From assembly GCA_010672825.2 (NCBI GenBank), contig JAAHFU020000001.1, forward strand, positions 1,984,001 to 2,048,000: DNA of 64,000 nucleotides, written 5' to 3'. Position 1 is the first letter of the stretch, and the number at the start of each line of letters is the position of its first letter. The notes below the pieces were generated by a model. That model saw only the letters and a program-made list of their open reading frames with translations. It did no database searches and was not told the origin of the DNA. The position numbers and the translations under genes were made by a program. The DNA is from Leptolyngbya sp. SIO1E4. Its GTDB lineage: Bacteria > Cyanobacteriota > Cyanobacteriia > Phormidesmidales > Phormidesmidaceae. Shown one piece after another: positions 26,944 to 35,931 of the stretch.

Positions 26944-28095
26944 TTAAACTAAGCATGGCAAGCATAGATCTTCAATCAGTGCCTGATCCTGTTGCTCAGC
27001 TTCCTGGATGGCAGCGGCCATGATTTCTGGGATGCTATAGCCCTTATCGTAGAGCGACAGCCACTGCTGGGCTTCATTGCCCTTGTCTAAAATCCGCCCT
27101 ACGGGCGTTAAGAAACAGCTAAAGCCATGTTGATGGGCAATCGGCCAGAGCGTTTCATACAGGTCTTGAATCCAACTCCTGGCAGAAAGAATGCGGCCGT
27201 CATACCAATGGCGCACCTGGGCATCCAAACTATATTGGGCGACGGTCTGCTCATTAGCGTCAGCGATCGCTAACAGATCTGCCTGGCGGGTGTGTTCTGG
27301 GAGGTTACTGGTGCTGAGCGGATCTAACGCTGGATTCGCCATTAGCTGTAGCAGGCGCGCTTCTAATAGAGCGGTGACGGCCAGCAGGTGTAGGGGGTTA
27401 ATCACCAAATCACAAATTCGGAGTTCCAGACGGTTCAAGCAATAGGGGCGGCGATCGCCATTCGGCCGCACCGAACTCCAAAGGTGCCTCACATTACGCA
27501 TGGTGCCTTGGGTTAACTGTGCTTCAGTCCAGTCAATATGATGCTGGTGGCTTTCAAATAGGGGAACGTGCTGAGGTGTCTTTGGGAAAAGGTGCCACCG
27601 AGTTGAATGGTATCCAGTGACTGCATTATCTAAGAAAGGGGAAGAGGCTGTTAACGCCAGGTATAAAGGCGCTTCCATCCGCAGCAAACGGCAGGCCCGC
27701 ATCAGGATTTCTGGATCTGCAATCCCAATATTGATATGAATGCTAGCAGTCACCACATCGGTATGGTAAGTCTCCTCAATATAGGCGTGATAAGGGTTCT
27801 GAGGGTCAGAGCGGTAAAATCTGCGAGTATCCCCTAAGGATAGTGTGCTTCCTGGAATTAGCGTGTAATCGCCCAGCGTTCGTAAGTATTGGCGTAGCGT
27901 TTGCCGTGGCCGCACGAGTTCACAGAGGAGTTGCTCGTAACGCAGCAGAGGGGCCGTTGTATATTCCACATTGCGCGCATCAGGTTCTCGAACAAAACCA
28001 TTCAGATTTGCCACAATCTGGTCAGAAAATCCAACAATGTCCCCTGATGGTTTTCCTGTGTAGATTTCAACTTCAAACCCTTTTGACAGCGACAC
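26944..28095 (-). CDS. gshA: Glutamate-cysteine ligase, cyanobacterial type
   Basis: This makes gamma-glutamylcysteine, the first step of glutathione synthesis. At 383 residues it matches the cyanobacterial gshA family, which is only distantly related to the E. coli enzyme. Family features: start MSLSKGFEVEIYTGKPSG, the ATP/metal region ASIHINIGIADPEIL, a central ALTASSPFLDNAVTGYHSTR and NRLELRICDLVINPLHLLA. Translation begins at a GTG at 28095; no ATG gives the conserved N-terminus. gshB is not adjacent. A second, distinct GCS2-like ligase is found at 34457-35629. Confidence 0.93.
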   Translation of the reverse strand: MSLSKGFEVEIYTGKPSGDIVGFSDQIVANLNGFVREPDARNVEYTTAPLLRYEQLLCELVRPRQTLRQYLRTLGDYTLIPGSTLSLGDTRRFYRSDPQNPYHAYIEETYHTDVVTASIHINIGIADPEILMRACRLLRMEAPLYLALTASSPFLDNAVTGYHSTRWHLFPKTPQHVPLFESHQHHIDWTEAQLTQGTMRNVRHLWSSVRPNGDRRPYCLNRLELRICDLVINPLHLLAVTALLEARLLQLMANPALDPLSTSNLPEHTRQADLLAIADANEQTVAQYSLDAQVRHWYDGRILSARSWIQDLYETLWPIAHQHGFSCFLTPVGRILDKGNEAQQWLSLYDKGYSIPEIMAAAIQEAEQQDQALIEDLCLPCLV

Positions 28096-28300
28096 TGCTT
28101 ACTTCCCTGCTAAAACACTGCATCTATAGTATCGGGCAAGGATGAGTTCTCTGGTATTGGGTGAAGATGAGTTCTCGCTGAGAAGACTTGCGTCTAATCA
28201 ATCATCAATGACTGTTGAACCGTTTGGGAGACTGGTAAAAACCTTCGCCCCTTGAACAGCCAAAGATCAGCAACACCCAGGCTACAGAACTATTTAAGTA

Positions 28301-28383
28301 TGCGGATGAAAGGACTTGAACCTTCACGCCACGAGGGCACTAGAACCTAAATCTAGCGCGTCTACCAATTCCGCCACATCCGC
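28301..28383 (-). tRNA. tRNA-Leu (anticodon TAG)
   Basis: The acceptor arms GCGGATG (5' end at 28383) and CATCCGC with discriminator A pair fully. The anticodon stem CTAGA/TCTAG holds the loop TTTAGGT, giving TAG (reads CUN codons). A long variable arm (TGCCCTCGTGGCGT region) is typical of class II tRNA-Leu. The T arm contains GGTTCAAGTCC. CCA is not encoded. Length 83 nt. Confidence 0.96.
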
Positions 28384-28871
28384 GCGCTTATCTATATTAT
28401 CTGACAGCTTCACGATTGAATAGCACACGGGCAGTGTTTCCCTAATCTAGCCTGTGAAGAATCTTCAAGAAGACTCTGCCAACAGCAACATGATACAGAG
28501 AGAGATTGTCCTGAATGACAGTGAAACGTTTGTACGCTAGACCATGAAGCCTCGTTTCATGGCAACAGCTTGGAAAAACCAGATCGATAGAGTATCTGCA
28601 ATGTTTCGGTAATCCCGTCTGCAGATGCCCCTCAAGGAGAGAAAGCGAGCGACTACTATATATAGTTAAGTTGTTGTAGTGAGATGCGGGTAAGTAAGCG
28701 GGAAGATTTTGACTCCCTGTTGCCTGGTGGATGCCTGAAGTATCTGCTGAAGGAAGCAATCATCACTTGTCTGTTGTACTCCATACAGCACGGTTTTCAT
28801 CACCATCGCAGGCTTATACAAGCCTCTTAAAGCATCACTGACGCGGCAGCAAACAAGGAGACACGAGTCGA
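28384..28871. other. 488-bp intergenic region upstream of dnaK3
   Basis: Probably the dnaK3 promoter region and tRNA-Leu upstream region. A TATATATAG stretch at ~28656-28664 could be part of a promoter. The two minus-strand frames (28442-28759 and 28666-28905) show no protein-like features and one overlaps the dnaK start, so I do not call them. No CIRCE-type dyad (TTAGCACTC-N9-GAGTGCTAA) was found. Confidence 0.4.
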
Positions 28872-31352
28872 ATGGGAAAAGTTGTTGGTATTGACCTGGG
28901 CACAACCAACTCAGTGGTCTCTGTGATGGAGGGAGGCAAGCCAGTTGTCATTGCCAATGCTGAAGGGATGCGAACGACGCCTTCAGTGGTTGCATTCAGC
29001 AAAGATGGCGAGCGTTTGGTGGGTCAAATGGCGCGGCGTCAGGCTGTCCTTAACCCTCAAAATACTTTTTATGGCGTTAAGCGGTTTATTGGTCGCAAAT
29101 ATTCAGAGCTGACGGCTGACTCTAAGCAAGTCCCGTATACGATTCGCAGAGGGGAAGCAGGCGAGGTTCGCGTTCAATGCCCACGATTAGAAAAAGAATT
29201 TGCTCCCGAAGAAATTGCAGCCATGGTGCTGCGAAAACTTGCTGATGAGGCCAGCCGTTACTTAGGCCAGCCTGTGACCGGTGCTGCAATTACGGTACCC
29301 GCCTACTTTAATGATGCGCAGCGACAGGCGACTCGGAATGCAGGCCGCATTGCTGGGCTAGAGGTAAAGCGTATTCTCAATGAACCGACGGCTGCCGCTT
29401 TAGCCTATGGGCTCGATCAGCGATACAGCCAAACGGTTTTAGTCTTCGACTTAGGGGGTGGCACATTCGACGTCTCCATTTTGGACGTGGGTGATGGCGT
29501 CTTTGAGGTCAGGGCCACCTCTGGAGACACGCAGCTAGGGGGCACCAACTTTGACAAAAAAATTGTGGATTGGTTGGCGGATCAGTTTCTGGAAGCAGAA
29601 GGGGTTGATCTGCGGCGCGATCGCCAGTCTTTGCAAAGGCTGACAGAAGCTGCTGAAAAAGCCAAGATCGAGCTGTCTGGTGTCAACACAACAGAAATTA
29701 ACTTGCCGTTTATTACGGCGACTGCCGATGGCCCTAAGCATTTAGAAACGGCCCTAACCCGACCGCAATTTGAAGGGCTCTGCGGCGATTTACTGAGCCG
29801 TTTGCGAGGCCCCTTAAAGCAGGCATTGTCAGATGCAGGGTTGGCCCCCGACCAAATTGATGAGGTCGTAATGGTCGGGGGGGCCAGCCGCATGCCCATG
29901 GTGCAAGACATGGTGCGATCGCTCATCCGTCGCCCCCCCAATCAGAACGTCAATCCCGATGAAGTTGTCGCCATTGGCGCAGCCGTGCAAGCAGGGATTC
30001 TCACCCAAGAAGTACAAGATATTTTGCTCTTAGATGTGACGCCGCTTTCCTTGGGGCTTGAAACCATTGGCGGAGTCATGAAAAAAGTCATTCCTCGCAA
30101 CACTACCATTCCGGTTCGGCGCTCTGATATTTTCTCGACCTCAGAAAATAATCAGACCATGGTGGAGGTACATGTGCTCCAAGGGGAGCGGGAAATGGTA
30201 GCCGATAATAAGTCCCTCGGACGCTTCAAGCTGATGGGGATTCCCCCAGCTCCCCGTGGCGTCCCCCAGGTACAGGTCTCATTCGACATTGACGCGAACG
30301 GTATCCTGCAAGTCTCGGCGATGGATCGCACTACCGGGCGCGAACAGAGCCTGACGATCCAAGGCTCTTCGACGCTTAGCGAAGAGGAAGTTCAGGTCAT
30401 GATTCGGGAGGCCGAGGAATTTTCTGAAACGGATCGCCTAAAGCGCGAGCAAGTGGAAAAACGCAACCGCGCCGAAGCCCTAACCTATCAAGCGGAGCGC
30501 GTGCTGCGGGAGGTGGTTTTAGACTTTGGTATGCAGTTTGCTCGCGATCGCCGCCGCCGCATTGAACGGCTGATCCAAGAGCTGCGGGAATGTCTGGAAC
30601 AAAACGACGAACGGGGAATCGATATCACCCAATCTGAACTGCAGGATGAGGTGTATGAACTGAATCGCGAAGCCTATCTGTACGAAGATGACACTGAAGA
30701 GACAGACTTTTTAGGACAGATCGGTGGCACCCTCCGACGCACCTTTAGCGGGGGAGATGATGCAGGCGATCGCTATGAAGATAGTTGGACTCGCCGACCG
30801 GCTTGGGAAGAGGATGCATGGGATTATGATGCCCCCCCTTACCGGGGCGATCGCCGCTCCAATGATTACTACGGAGCCCCACCCCGTTCTCAGCCAGATC
30901 CCTACGCCCCTCGAAGAGACGCTTACCGGCCTGAGCCCCCTCCTTATCGGGATGATCCTCAGCCCTACGATCGCGCCCGGAATGCCCCCAACTATAGCCA
31001 ATCATCACAGGCTCCCGCCCGTGGATATCGGGATGAGTCCTATCCTCCAAAGTTTGAGGATAGGGGGTATCAGGAACCTCGTCGCTATCGGGATGATGCC
31101 TACCGAACACCCCCAGAAGCCGACCCTTGGAATGACTCCAACAATCAATACCCGTCGGAGAGACCCCCTGCTCGCCCCCGCAACGATCGCGATTGGAACC
31201 GTTCACCCGAACCTAATCCCCCTCGCTCGTTCCGCGAAACTGATCGCTCCTGGGATGCATCGGTGGGCAAGAACCGCGACTACGATTCTCCCAGGCGTGG
31301 AGCGAGCGATCGCTTTGAGAACGACTGGGGAGATGAGGACGAGTGGTTATAG
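28872..31352 (+). CDS. dnaK3: Hsp70 chaperone DnaK3-type with long Arg/Tyr/Pro-rich C-terminal extension
   Basis: 826 residues against ~640 for a standard DnaK. The ATPase domain has [16 protein letters not shown] (residues 6-21), [19 protein letters not shown] (~190-208) and [16 protein letters not shown] (~335-350). The substrate-binding domain begins near 390 ([15 protein letters not shown]). From ~615 on, a low-complexity tail rich in Arg, Tyr, Pro and Asp runs to the end EDEWL. This tail and the dnaJ gene directly downstream (51 bp) fit cyanobacterial DnaK3, an essential, membrane-associated paralogue. The ATG follows AAGGAGA. The tail's function is not known from sequence. Confidence 0.92.
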   Translation: MGKVVGIDLGTTNSVVSVMEGGKPVVIANAEGMRTTPSVVAFSKDGERLVGQMARRQAVLNPQNTFYGVKRFIGRKYSELTADSKQVPYTIRRGEAGEVRVQCPRLEKEFAPEEIAAMVLRKLADEASRYLGQPVTGAAITVPAYFNDAQRQATRNAGRIAGLEVKRILNEPTAAALAYGLDQRYSQTVLVFDLGGGTFDVSILDVGDGVFEVRATSGDTQLGGTNFDKKIVDWLADQFLEAEGVDLRRDRQSLQRLTEAAEKAKIELSGVNTTEINLPFITATADGPKHLETALTRPQFEGLCGDLLSRLRGPLKQALSDAGLAPDQIDEVVMVGGASRMPMVQDMVRSLIRRPPNQNVNPDEVVAIGAAVQAGILTQEVQDILLLDVTPLSLGLETIGGVMKKVIPRNTTIPVRRSDIFSTSENNQTMVEVHVLQGEREMVADNKSLGRFKLMGIPPAPRGVPQVQVSFDIDANGILQVSAMDRTTGREQSLTIQGSSTLSEEEVQVMIREAEEFSETDRLKREQVEKRNRAEALTYQAERVLREVVLDFGMQFARDRRRRIERLIQELRECLEQNDERGIDITQSELQDEVYELNREAYLYEDDTEETDFLGQIGGTLRRTFSGGDDAGDRYEDSWTRRPAWEEDAWDYDAPPYRGDRRSNDYYGAPPRSQPDPYAPRRDAYRPEPPPYRDDPQPYDRARNAPNYSQSSQAPARGYRDESYPPKFEDRGYQEPRRYRDDAYRTPPEADPWNDSNNQYPSERPPARPRNDRDWNRSPEPNPPRSFRETDRSWDASVGKNRDYDSPRRGASDRFENDWGDEDEWL

Positions 31353-31390
31353 CAGGGTCGGATAACTCATCGTGATCATCTTCATCGTGG

Positions 31391-31412
31391 GTGACTCATA
31401 AAAATGAGTCAC
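31391..31412 (+). promoter_or_regulatory. Hairpin covering the dnaJ start codon
   Basis: GTGACTCAT (31391-31399), loop AAAA, ATGAGTCAC (31404-31412) form a perfect 9-bp hairpin in which the annotated ATG at 31404 is paired. It may control translation of dnaJ (for example by temperature) or favour the second ATG at 31428. Confidence 0.45.
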
Positions 31413-32414
31413 GATAACACTGCCTATATGCAAAACTTTCGAAACTATTTTGAACTGCTAGAGGTTACCCAAGACGCTTCTTTAGAAGAGGTGAAACGGT
31501 CTTATCGCCAATTAGCTCGAAAATATCATCCTGATTTGAATCCAGGCGATAAGCAAGCAGAAGAGCAGTTTAAGCTTCTAGGTGAAGCCTATGAAGTGCT
31601 CTCTGATCCAGAAAAGCGGTCTCAATATGAGGAATACAGCAGCTTTTGGAAGCAGAAGGGCTTTCGCAAACGGGTTAGCAAGTTTTCGTTTAATAACATT
31701 GACTTTAGTGACCTAGGAGACTTCAACACCTTTGTAGAGCAATTGCTCAATCGCCGCAGCGATGCTGCTCCCAACAGCAATAACGGGCGTTCCCCAGAGC
31801 CTTCACCCTATCGCCCCCGCCAGACCAGCCCTAGCCAGCCCAATGGCAGTCGCCGGGCACCCGCCCCCCGCACGAGCAGTAACCGACGGGATGCGGAGGC
31901 CAGTCTAACGGTTCCTTTAGAGCGCGCCTATGCTGGAGGACGAGAACGAATTCGGTTGGAAGATGGCCGCTCGTTAGAAGTCGATATGCCCGCTGGCATG
32001 GTCACAGGGCAGCGTATTCGTCTCAAGGGACAAGGCATTGGCGGCGGCAACCTATACTTGCGCATTGAGGTTGAGCCTCATCCATTTTTTGCCCTGATCG
32101 AGAATGATCTCCATTGTCGAATTCCCATAACGCCCAGCGAAGCGGCCCTCGGCAGCACAATCACCGTGCCAACATTAGAGGGGCCGGTGCAGTTAGCGAT
32201 TCCGGCCGGTGCACAAACCGGTAAACGGTTACGGCTAGCTGGCCGAGGATACCCCATTGGACGAGAACGCCGGGGCGATCAGATTGTAGAAATCGAGGTG
32301 GTTGTACCACAGCAACTGAGCGATCGCGAGCGCGCACTATATGAGGAATTACAGGCAATTTCAACCTTTACCCCTCGGGATCAGCTGTATTTACAGCAAA
32401 CACCCCTAGAGTAA
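31404..32414 (+). CDS. dnaJ: J-domain cochaperone, CbpA-like type III/II DnaJ, partner of DnaK3
   Basis: 336 residues. The J domain starts around residue 10 (NYFELLEVTQDASLEEVKRS) and carries the HPD motif (RKYHPDLNPGD, ~35-45) needed to stimulate Hsp70. A Pro/Ser-rich linker (~115-165) is followed by the C-terminal peptide-binding domains (~168-330; LEVDMPAGMVTGQRIRLKGQ, LEGPVQLAIPAGAQTGKRLR). There is no CxxCxGxG zinc-finger region. The ATG at 31404 is embedded in a hairpin; ATG 31428 would remove 8 residues and still keep the J domain. Its position after dnaK3 matches the known dnaK3-dnaJ pairing. Confidence 0.92.
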   Translation: MSHDNTAYMQNFRNYFELLEVTQDASLEEVKRSYRQLARKYHPDLNPGDKQAEEQFKLLGEAYEVLSDPEKRSQYEEYSSFWKQKGFRKRVSKFSFNNIDFSDLGDFNTFVEQLLNRRSDAAPNSNNGRSPEPSPYRPRQTSPSQPNGSRRAPAPRTSSNRRDAEASLTVPLERAYAGGRERIRLEDGRSLEVDMPAGMVTGQRIRLKGQGIGGGNLYLRIEVEPHPFFALIENDLHCRIPITPSEAALGSTITVPTLEGPVQLAIPAGAQTGKRLRLAGRGYPIGRERRGDQIVEIEVVVPQQLSDRERALYEELQAISTFTPRDQLYLQQTPLE

Positions 32415-32434
32415 GCAAAGTCATTGGCATGCCG

Positions 32435-33301
32435 TCATGCCTCATCCAGCTTTTTTACAGAGATCTGAGTGGTGAGGGTAGATTGAGCCGGTTGCCCTCC
32501 TCTTAGGCTGCCGGTTACAGGCGCAGCTTGCTTTGGATCGGCACCAATCGCGAGGGCAATGTGTCGATCTGCAACCGCTAAACCATGGGTTGGGTCAAAC
32601 CCTCGCCAGCCACCACCGGGCACATAGGCTTCAACCCAAGCATGCAGATCGTGACTAGCCTGATCGGGGTCTCCCTCTTGGTAACCGCTGACAAACCTGG
32701 CTGCCACTCCCACAGCACGACAGGCATCCATAAACAGCACGACAAAATCACGGCAGGTTCCCTGTTTTTGCTGCCAGGTAATGCCAGAAGGTAAAGGGGC
32801 TCCCTGTTCACGTACGACATAGGTGCAGCGATCGTAAATATGCTGGTTCAGGGTTGTTAGAAAGAAGCTGAGATTATAGTCAACCTCGTACAGAATTTGC
32901 TGGGCGAGATCTGCCACAGTCGCTGCAATGGTCCCCGGCAGCGGACGGTGTAAGTAGGGCATCAGCCCCGTCAAAACAGATGTTGGATAATCTAATGGGA
33001 GTGTCGTGGCCCAAGGCTCAATCAGGTAGTTGAAGGGAAGCGTGCAGTGGGTCTCTACCTCAGACCGCGTCTGGATTTTAAGACAAGAAGTTTTTTCATT
33101 GGGAAACCACACACCTAAGCAGTCTCCTCCCAGCAAATCAATCTGTTCGCTAGCGATGTCAGGGGTTGGGGAAATTTCAATCGCAAATTTGCGCAGCGTC
33201 TGATGGCTATCGCTTCGAGGACGCAAACGTAAAATATGCCCCCCTAAAAATACCGCCTGACTATAGGTGTAATGGGTGGTGTGTGAAATCTGATATCGCA
33301 T
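32435..33301 (-). CDS. Transglutaminase-like cysteine protease family protein
   Basis: 288 residues. The N-terminal part (YQISHTTHYTYSQAVFLGGH) is the transglutaminase-associated beta domain (~1-90). The catalytic core at ~150-245 shows the nucleophile in QKQGTCRDFVVLFMDACRAV (Cys), then ASHDLHAWVEAYVPGGGWRGFDPTHG with the His and Asp, so the triad is present. Proteins of this family are usually amidases or peptidases rather than cross-linkers. It lies 108 bp downstream of the S51 peptidase gene on the same strand, and ends 20 bp from the convergent dnaJ stop. Confidence 0.9.
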   Translation of the reverse strand: MRYQISHTTHYTYSQAVFLGGHILRLRPRSDSHQTLRKFAIEISPTPDIASEQIDLLGGDCLGVWFPNEKTSCLKIQTRSEVETHCTLPFNYLIEPWATTLPLDYPTSVLTGLMPYLHRPLPGTIAATVADLAQQILYEVDYNLSFFLTTLNQHIYDRCTYVVREQGAPLPSGITWQQKQGTCRDFVVLFMDACRAVGVAARFVSGYQEGDPDQASHDLHAWVEAYVPGGGWRGFDPTHGLAVADRHIALAIGADPKQAAPVTGSLRGGQPAQSTLTTQISVKKLDEA

Positions 33302-33409
33302 AGTGGACGAGTACGGCGCTAAGTTTAGCCATGATCATGAGTGGTCTTAACCGTCATTAATCAGGCACAAACTCCACCCATCATTGCATCACAGTTCCAA
33401 TTTGAGGGC

Positions 33410-34138
33410 TTAATCAACATTACCTTCTAGGTGTCCTAAATAATGGGTCGCGATCGCCGCTTCAAGAATCTGATCATCTATTTTATTCACCTTATAAACC
33501 TTGGCGTGGGCCCGCGAACTGACCGCACAAGCAAACTCACCGTTAATAAAATGAGCGGCCGCTCCATCATCTGCAGCATACCCGTTGAGGATCTTATTTT
33601 CACTTAATAACTGATGGAGTGACGCGCGTCGTCCAACTTCTCCATCATAGTGAGGGCAAAAACTACCCTGAATAATCCCTAAACAAGGCAACATATTAAA
33701 CTCACCCGGAATTGAATCTGTACTACATTGTTGAAACCAGCAATTTGCACCAGCACTGACACCAGCCAAAACGGTTCCGTTCTCATAGGCTTTGTATAGC
33801 AAGTCATCTAAGTTCCATTCACGCCAGAGTGCGATCATACTTTTTGTATTACCGCCACCCACATAGATGACATCTTGCTCCATCAAAAATGATTCGAGGT
33901 CAGCTGTTTCAGGATGAAATAATGAAAGGTGAGTCGGGGTCACCTCTAGCTGTGTGAATGCCTTAAAAAACCTGAACGTGTACCGAACCGCATCATCTGT
34001 GGCATGGGGCAGAAAACAAACGGTGGGTCTGCTTTTACGCGCCTGTTGAATCACATATCGATCAAGCAATTGATTCTCCGGCTCCATAGAAAACCCGCCA
34101 CCGCCCATGGCGATCACTTGCCGCTTAATCTCAGACAT
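33410..34138 (-). CDS. Peptidase E-like (S51 family) protein
   Basis: 242 residues starting at ATG 34138 (MSEIKRQVIAMGGGGFSME); a GTG nine bases upstream is the alternative. The class I glutamine-amidotransferase-like fold of S51 peptidases shows VIYVGGGNTKSMIALWRE and the nucleophile elbow LAGVSAGANCWF, with Ser as in PepE and cyanophycinase. PepE cleaves N-terminal Asp from dipeptides and tripeptides; cyanophycinase cleaves cyanophycin. At this length it is closer to PepE-like proteins. It sits between the transglutaminase-like gene and a GCS2-like ligase. Confidence 0.9.
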   Translation of the reverse strand: MSEIKRQVIAMGGGGFSMEPENQLLDRYVIQQARKSRPTVCFLPHATDDAVRYTFRFFKAFTQLEVTPTHLSLFHPETADLESFLMEQDVIYVGGGNTKSMIALWREWNLDDLLYKAYENGTVLAGVSAGANCWFQQCSTDSIPGEFNMLPCLGIIQGSFCPHYDGEVGRRASLHQLLSENKILNGYAADDGAAAHFINGEFACAVSSRAHAKVYKVNKIDDQILEAAIATHYLGHLEGNVD

Positions 34139-34147
34139 CTTGATCAC

Positions 34148-34456
34148 ATGTTTGCTTGAACCTTTCGGGAAGTAGGAGTATTTTGCTCACGGATAACTTC
34201 TCGGGTACAGCTCTGACTACAATAGCCGCACGCTACAAAAACAGAATATTTGTAGCAGTCACCAGTTCGAATAGGGCAAGATTGCGAGCCATTTTGCTGC
34301 TTTTTTAAACGTCAGAACGACACCCGGTATCTTAACAAAATCGCCAGCGCTATCATGCCCTTGCCAACCGTCCCTGCACAAGGCTATCTGGACACCATTT
34401 TTTCTGGATGCCAGCGTTTAAGTATCACCCTCTCTAAGCCTTGTATCGCTCATGGC
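34148..34456. other. Intergenic region with a Cys-rich open frame lacking a start
   Basis: The minus-strand frame 34144-34311 reads GSQSCPIRTGDCYKYSVFVA, then CGYCSQSCTREVIREQN and stops within the next gene's start region (ATGTGA overlap). Five cysteines are spaced C-x6-C-x8-C-x2-C-x3-C. No ATG, GTG or TTG precedes them in frame, so it is either a decayed small gene or uses another start. The rest of the interval shows nothing. Confidence 0.3.
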
Positions 34457-35629
34457 TTAAGGGAGTGCAGGTTCAGAGGCTGGGGCCAATTGCGCTGTGG
34501 CATAGCCCGCATTAAGAATTTCAGCCAGCCCTGCACCCGAGTGCCAGCGATCGCGCATCTCCTGAGCGGGTGTTGTTTTTTGCTGGGCGAAGCGCCAGAG
34601 GGGCTGTAGCAGAGCTTTTTCTTGAGGCTCTGTGAGGGTTTGTTCTGCAGCAGCCAGCAGCGCTAAGGCTTGGTGACGTAGCTCAGGATCCTGAAAACCA
34701 TAGCGGGCTGCTCTCTGGTGGCGTTTAGCGTCGGGTATCAAGGCTAGCCCCGGCAGCGTTTGATCCAGAACAAGACCTTTCATTAAGGCTAAGAGACCCC
34801 CATAGAGTGCAAAATCACCACAGCTATCACATGCTTTAAATTCAATCCGCCCGACTTCGGCAGGGAGACGGGCGATTTTGGTTAATGAGGGAGAACTGGC
34901 AATGAGATCTTCAGAACGTTCTACAAAAACCATGACTGCAGGACGCAACCCTGTACGGAGGTGGGTGCGAACCGATAGCCCTGACCACAGCTGTTGTCCA
35001 TAAAACGGTGAGCTAAAGCTGAACGGAACGATCGCAGGACTATAGTAAGTCAGCTTTTTACCCACCCGAATCAAATCGCCAACGGTCATATCGCACACCG
35101 AAAAATTGAGATCTGGCCCATAAGTAAGCATCGGAATATGGGCAGTCCGCTTTTCAGGGGAGGAATCGCGTCGCCGGGTTTCATACTGATTTAAGGGGGG
35201 TTCAGGCACAAAAGCCGTCCAGATTGGATTAAAACTCGTCAGCACAGGCAATAAACCCACAGGGCAAGCGACGGAACAAAGCTGTGCAAAGCTCTCTCGC
35301 AGTTCTTGTACCGCACCGGCAATTGTCGGCTGGAGGGTGGTGCGAATTTCAATACCTTTCGGAGTGCAGCCAACCAATTTACCGGTCTCAGAAAATCGCT
35401 CATATCCCTCGATATACCAGCGTTTTCGCTTAATCCCTGCATCCCCTATCCGCAGCTGCGGATAGTCGGAAGCGTATTCAGGCAATTGATCAATCAGGTG
35501 TTCGAAGCATTCAAACGCAGTGTTCGAAAAGTCGGCAAATTGATCTGCTTGCGCATCCCAAAAGGCTACTTCATGCTCCAAACCAAACCGATAGCGCCCC
35601 ACAGGGCCATTAGCAGACGGATAATTCAT
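34457..35629 (-). CDS. GCS2-like carboxylate-amine ligase (glutamate-cysteine ligase family)
   Basis: 390 residues with the gamma-glutamyl ligase fold: RFGLEHEVAFWDAQADQFAD at residues ~13-32 (catalytic Glu in GLEHE), IEIRTTLQPTIAGAVQEL (~93-110), and VGRIEFKACDSCGDFALYGG (~254-273), where the Glu and Cys-rich turn would line the ATP site. It differs clearly from the gshA gene at 26944-28095. It may ligate another amino acid or peptide. The neighbours are an S51 peptidase and a transglutaminase-like protease on the same strand (gaps of 318 and 108 bp), so a linked peptide pathway is possible but unproven. Confidence 0.85.
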   Translation of the reverse strand: MNYPSANGPVGRYRFGLEHEVAFWDAQADQFADFSNTAFECFEHLIDQLPEYASDYPQLRIGDAGIKRKRWYIEGYERFSETGKLVGCTPKGIEIRTTLQPTIAGAVQELRESFAQLCSVACPVGLLPVLTSFNPIWTAFVPEPPLNQYETRRRDSSPEKRTAHIPMLTYGPDLNFSVCDMTVGDLIRVGKKLTYYSPAIVPFSFSSPFYGQQLWSGLSVRTHLRTGLRPAVMVFVERSEDLIASSPSLTKIARLPAEVGRIEFKACDSCGDFALYGGLLALMKGLVLDQTLPGLALIPDAKRHQRAARYGFQDPELRHQALALLAAAEQTLTEPQEKALLQPLWRFAQQKTTPAQEMRDRWHSGAGLAEILNAGYATAQLAPASEPALP

Positions 35630-35931
35630 CTCGATACACCCTAATCTTCCAAAAACATCTGGCAGAAATCACACAAGGCTGCGCCAACAGACGACAGTCA
35701 CTGCAACTCATTTGCAACATAACTGACAATTTAGCATCAACAAAATTTGGTATTTAAGACGCGAACTCTATAGATTTCTTATGTAAAAGGTAGCGTTAAA
35801 TCAATAGTTAAAGTCAACATTGATCTAAAAAACGTTTCCTGAGGCACCTCGTTTGCTAATGCGAATGTATATCATTAAAGTAGCGAAAAGATGATTTTTA
35901 TTCTCAGCAGCATTAGGAAGGTAGTCCTGCG
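35630..35931. other. Intergenic region between divergent ligase and Suc/Fer-like genes
   Basis: An AT-rich control region. It contains a Fur-box-like dyad at 35857-35877 and presumably promoters for both genes. AGGAAGG precedes the GTG start of the Suc/Fer-like gene. No further gene is seen. Confidence 0.4.
35857..35877. promoter_or_regulatory. Possible Fur-type operator
   Basis: TAATG...CATTA is an imperfect dyad in the AT-rich sequence TAATGCGAATGTATATCATT(A), 55 bp before the Suc/Fer-like start. It resembles, but does not match well, the Fur consensus GATAATGATAATCATTATC. Confidence 0.25.

Noticed and set aside
28442-28905. Two minus-strand open frames upstream of dnaK3.
   Set aside because: One overlaps the dnaK3 start, both have non-protein composition, and the region is best explained as promoter sequence.
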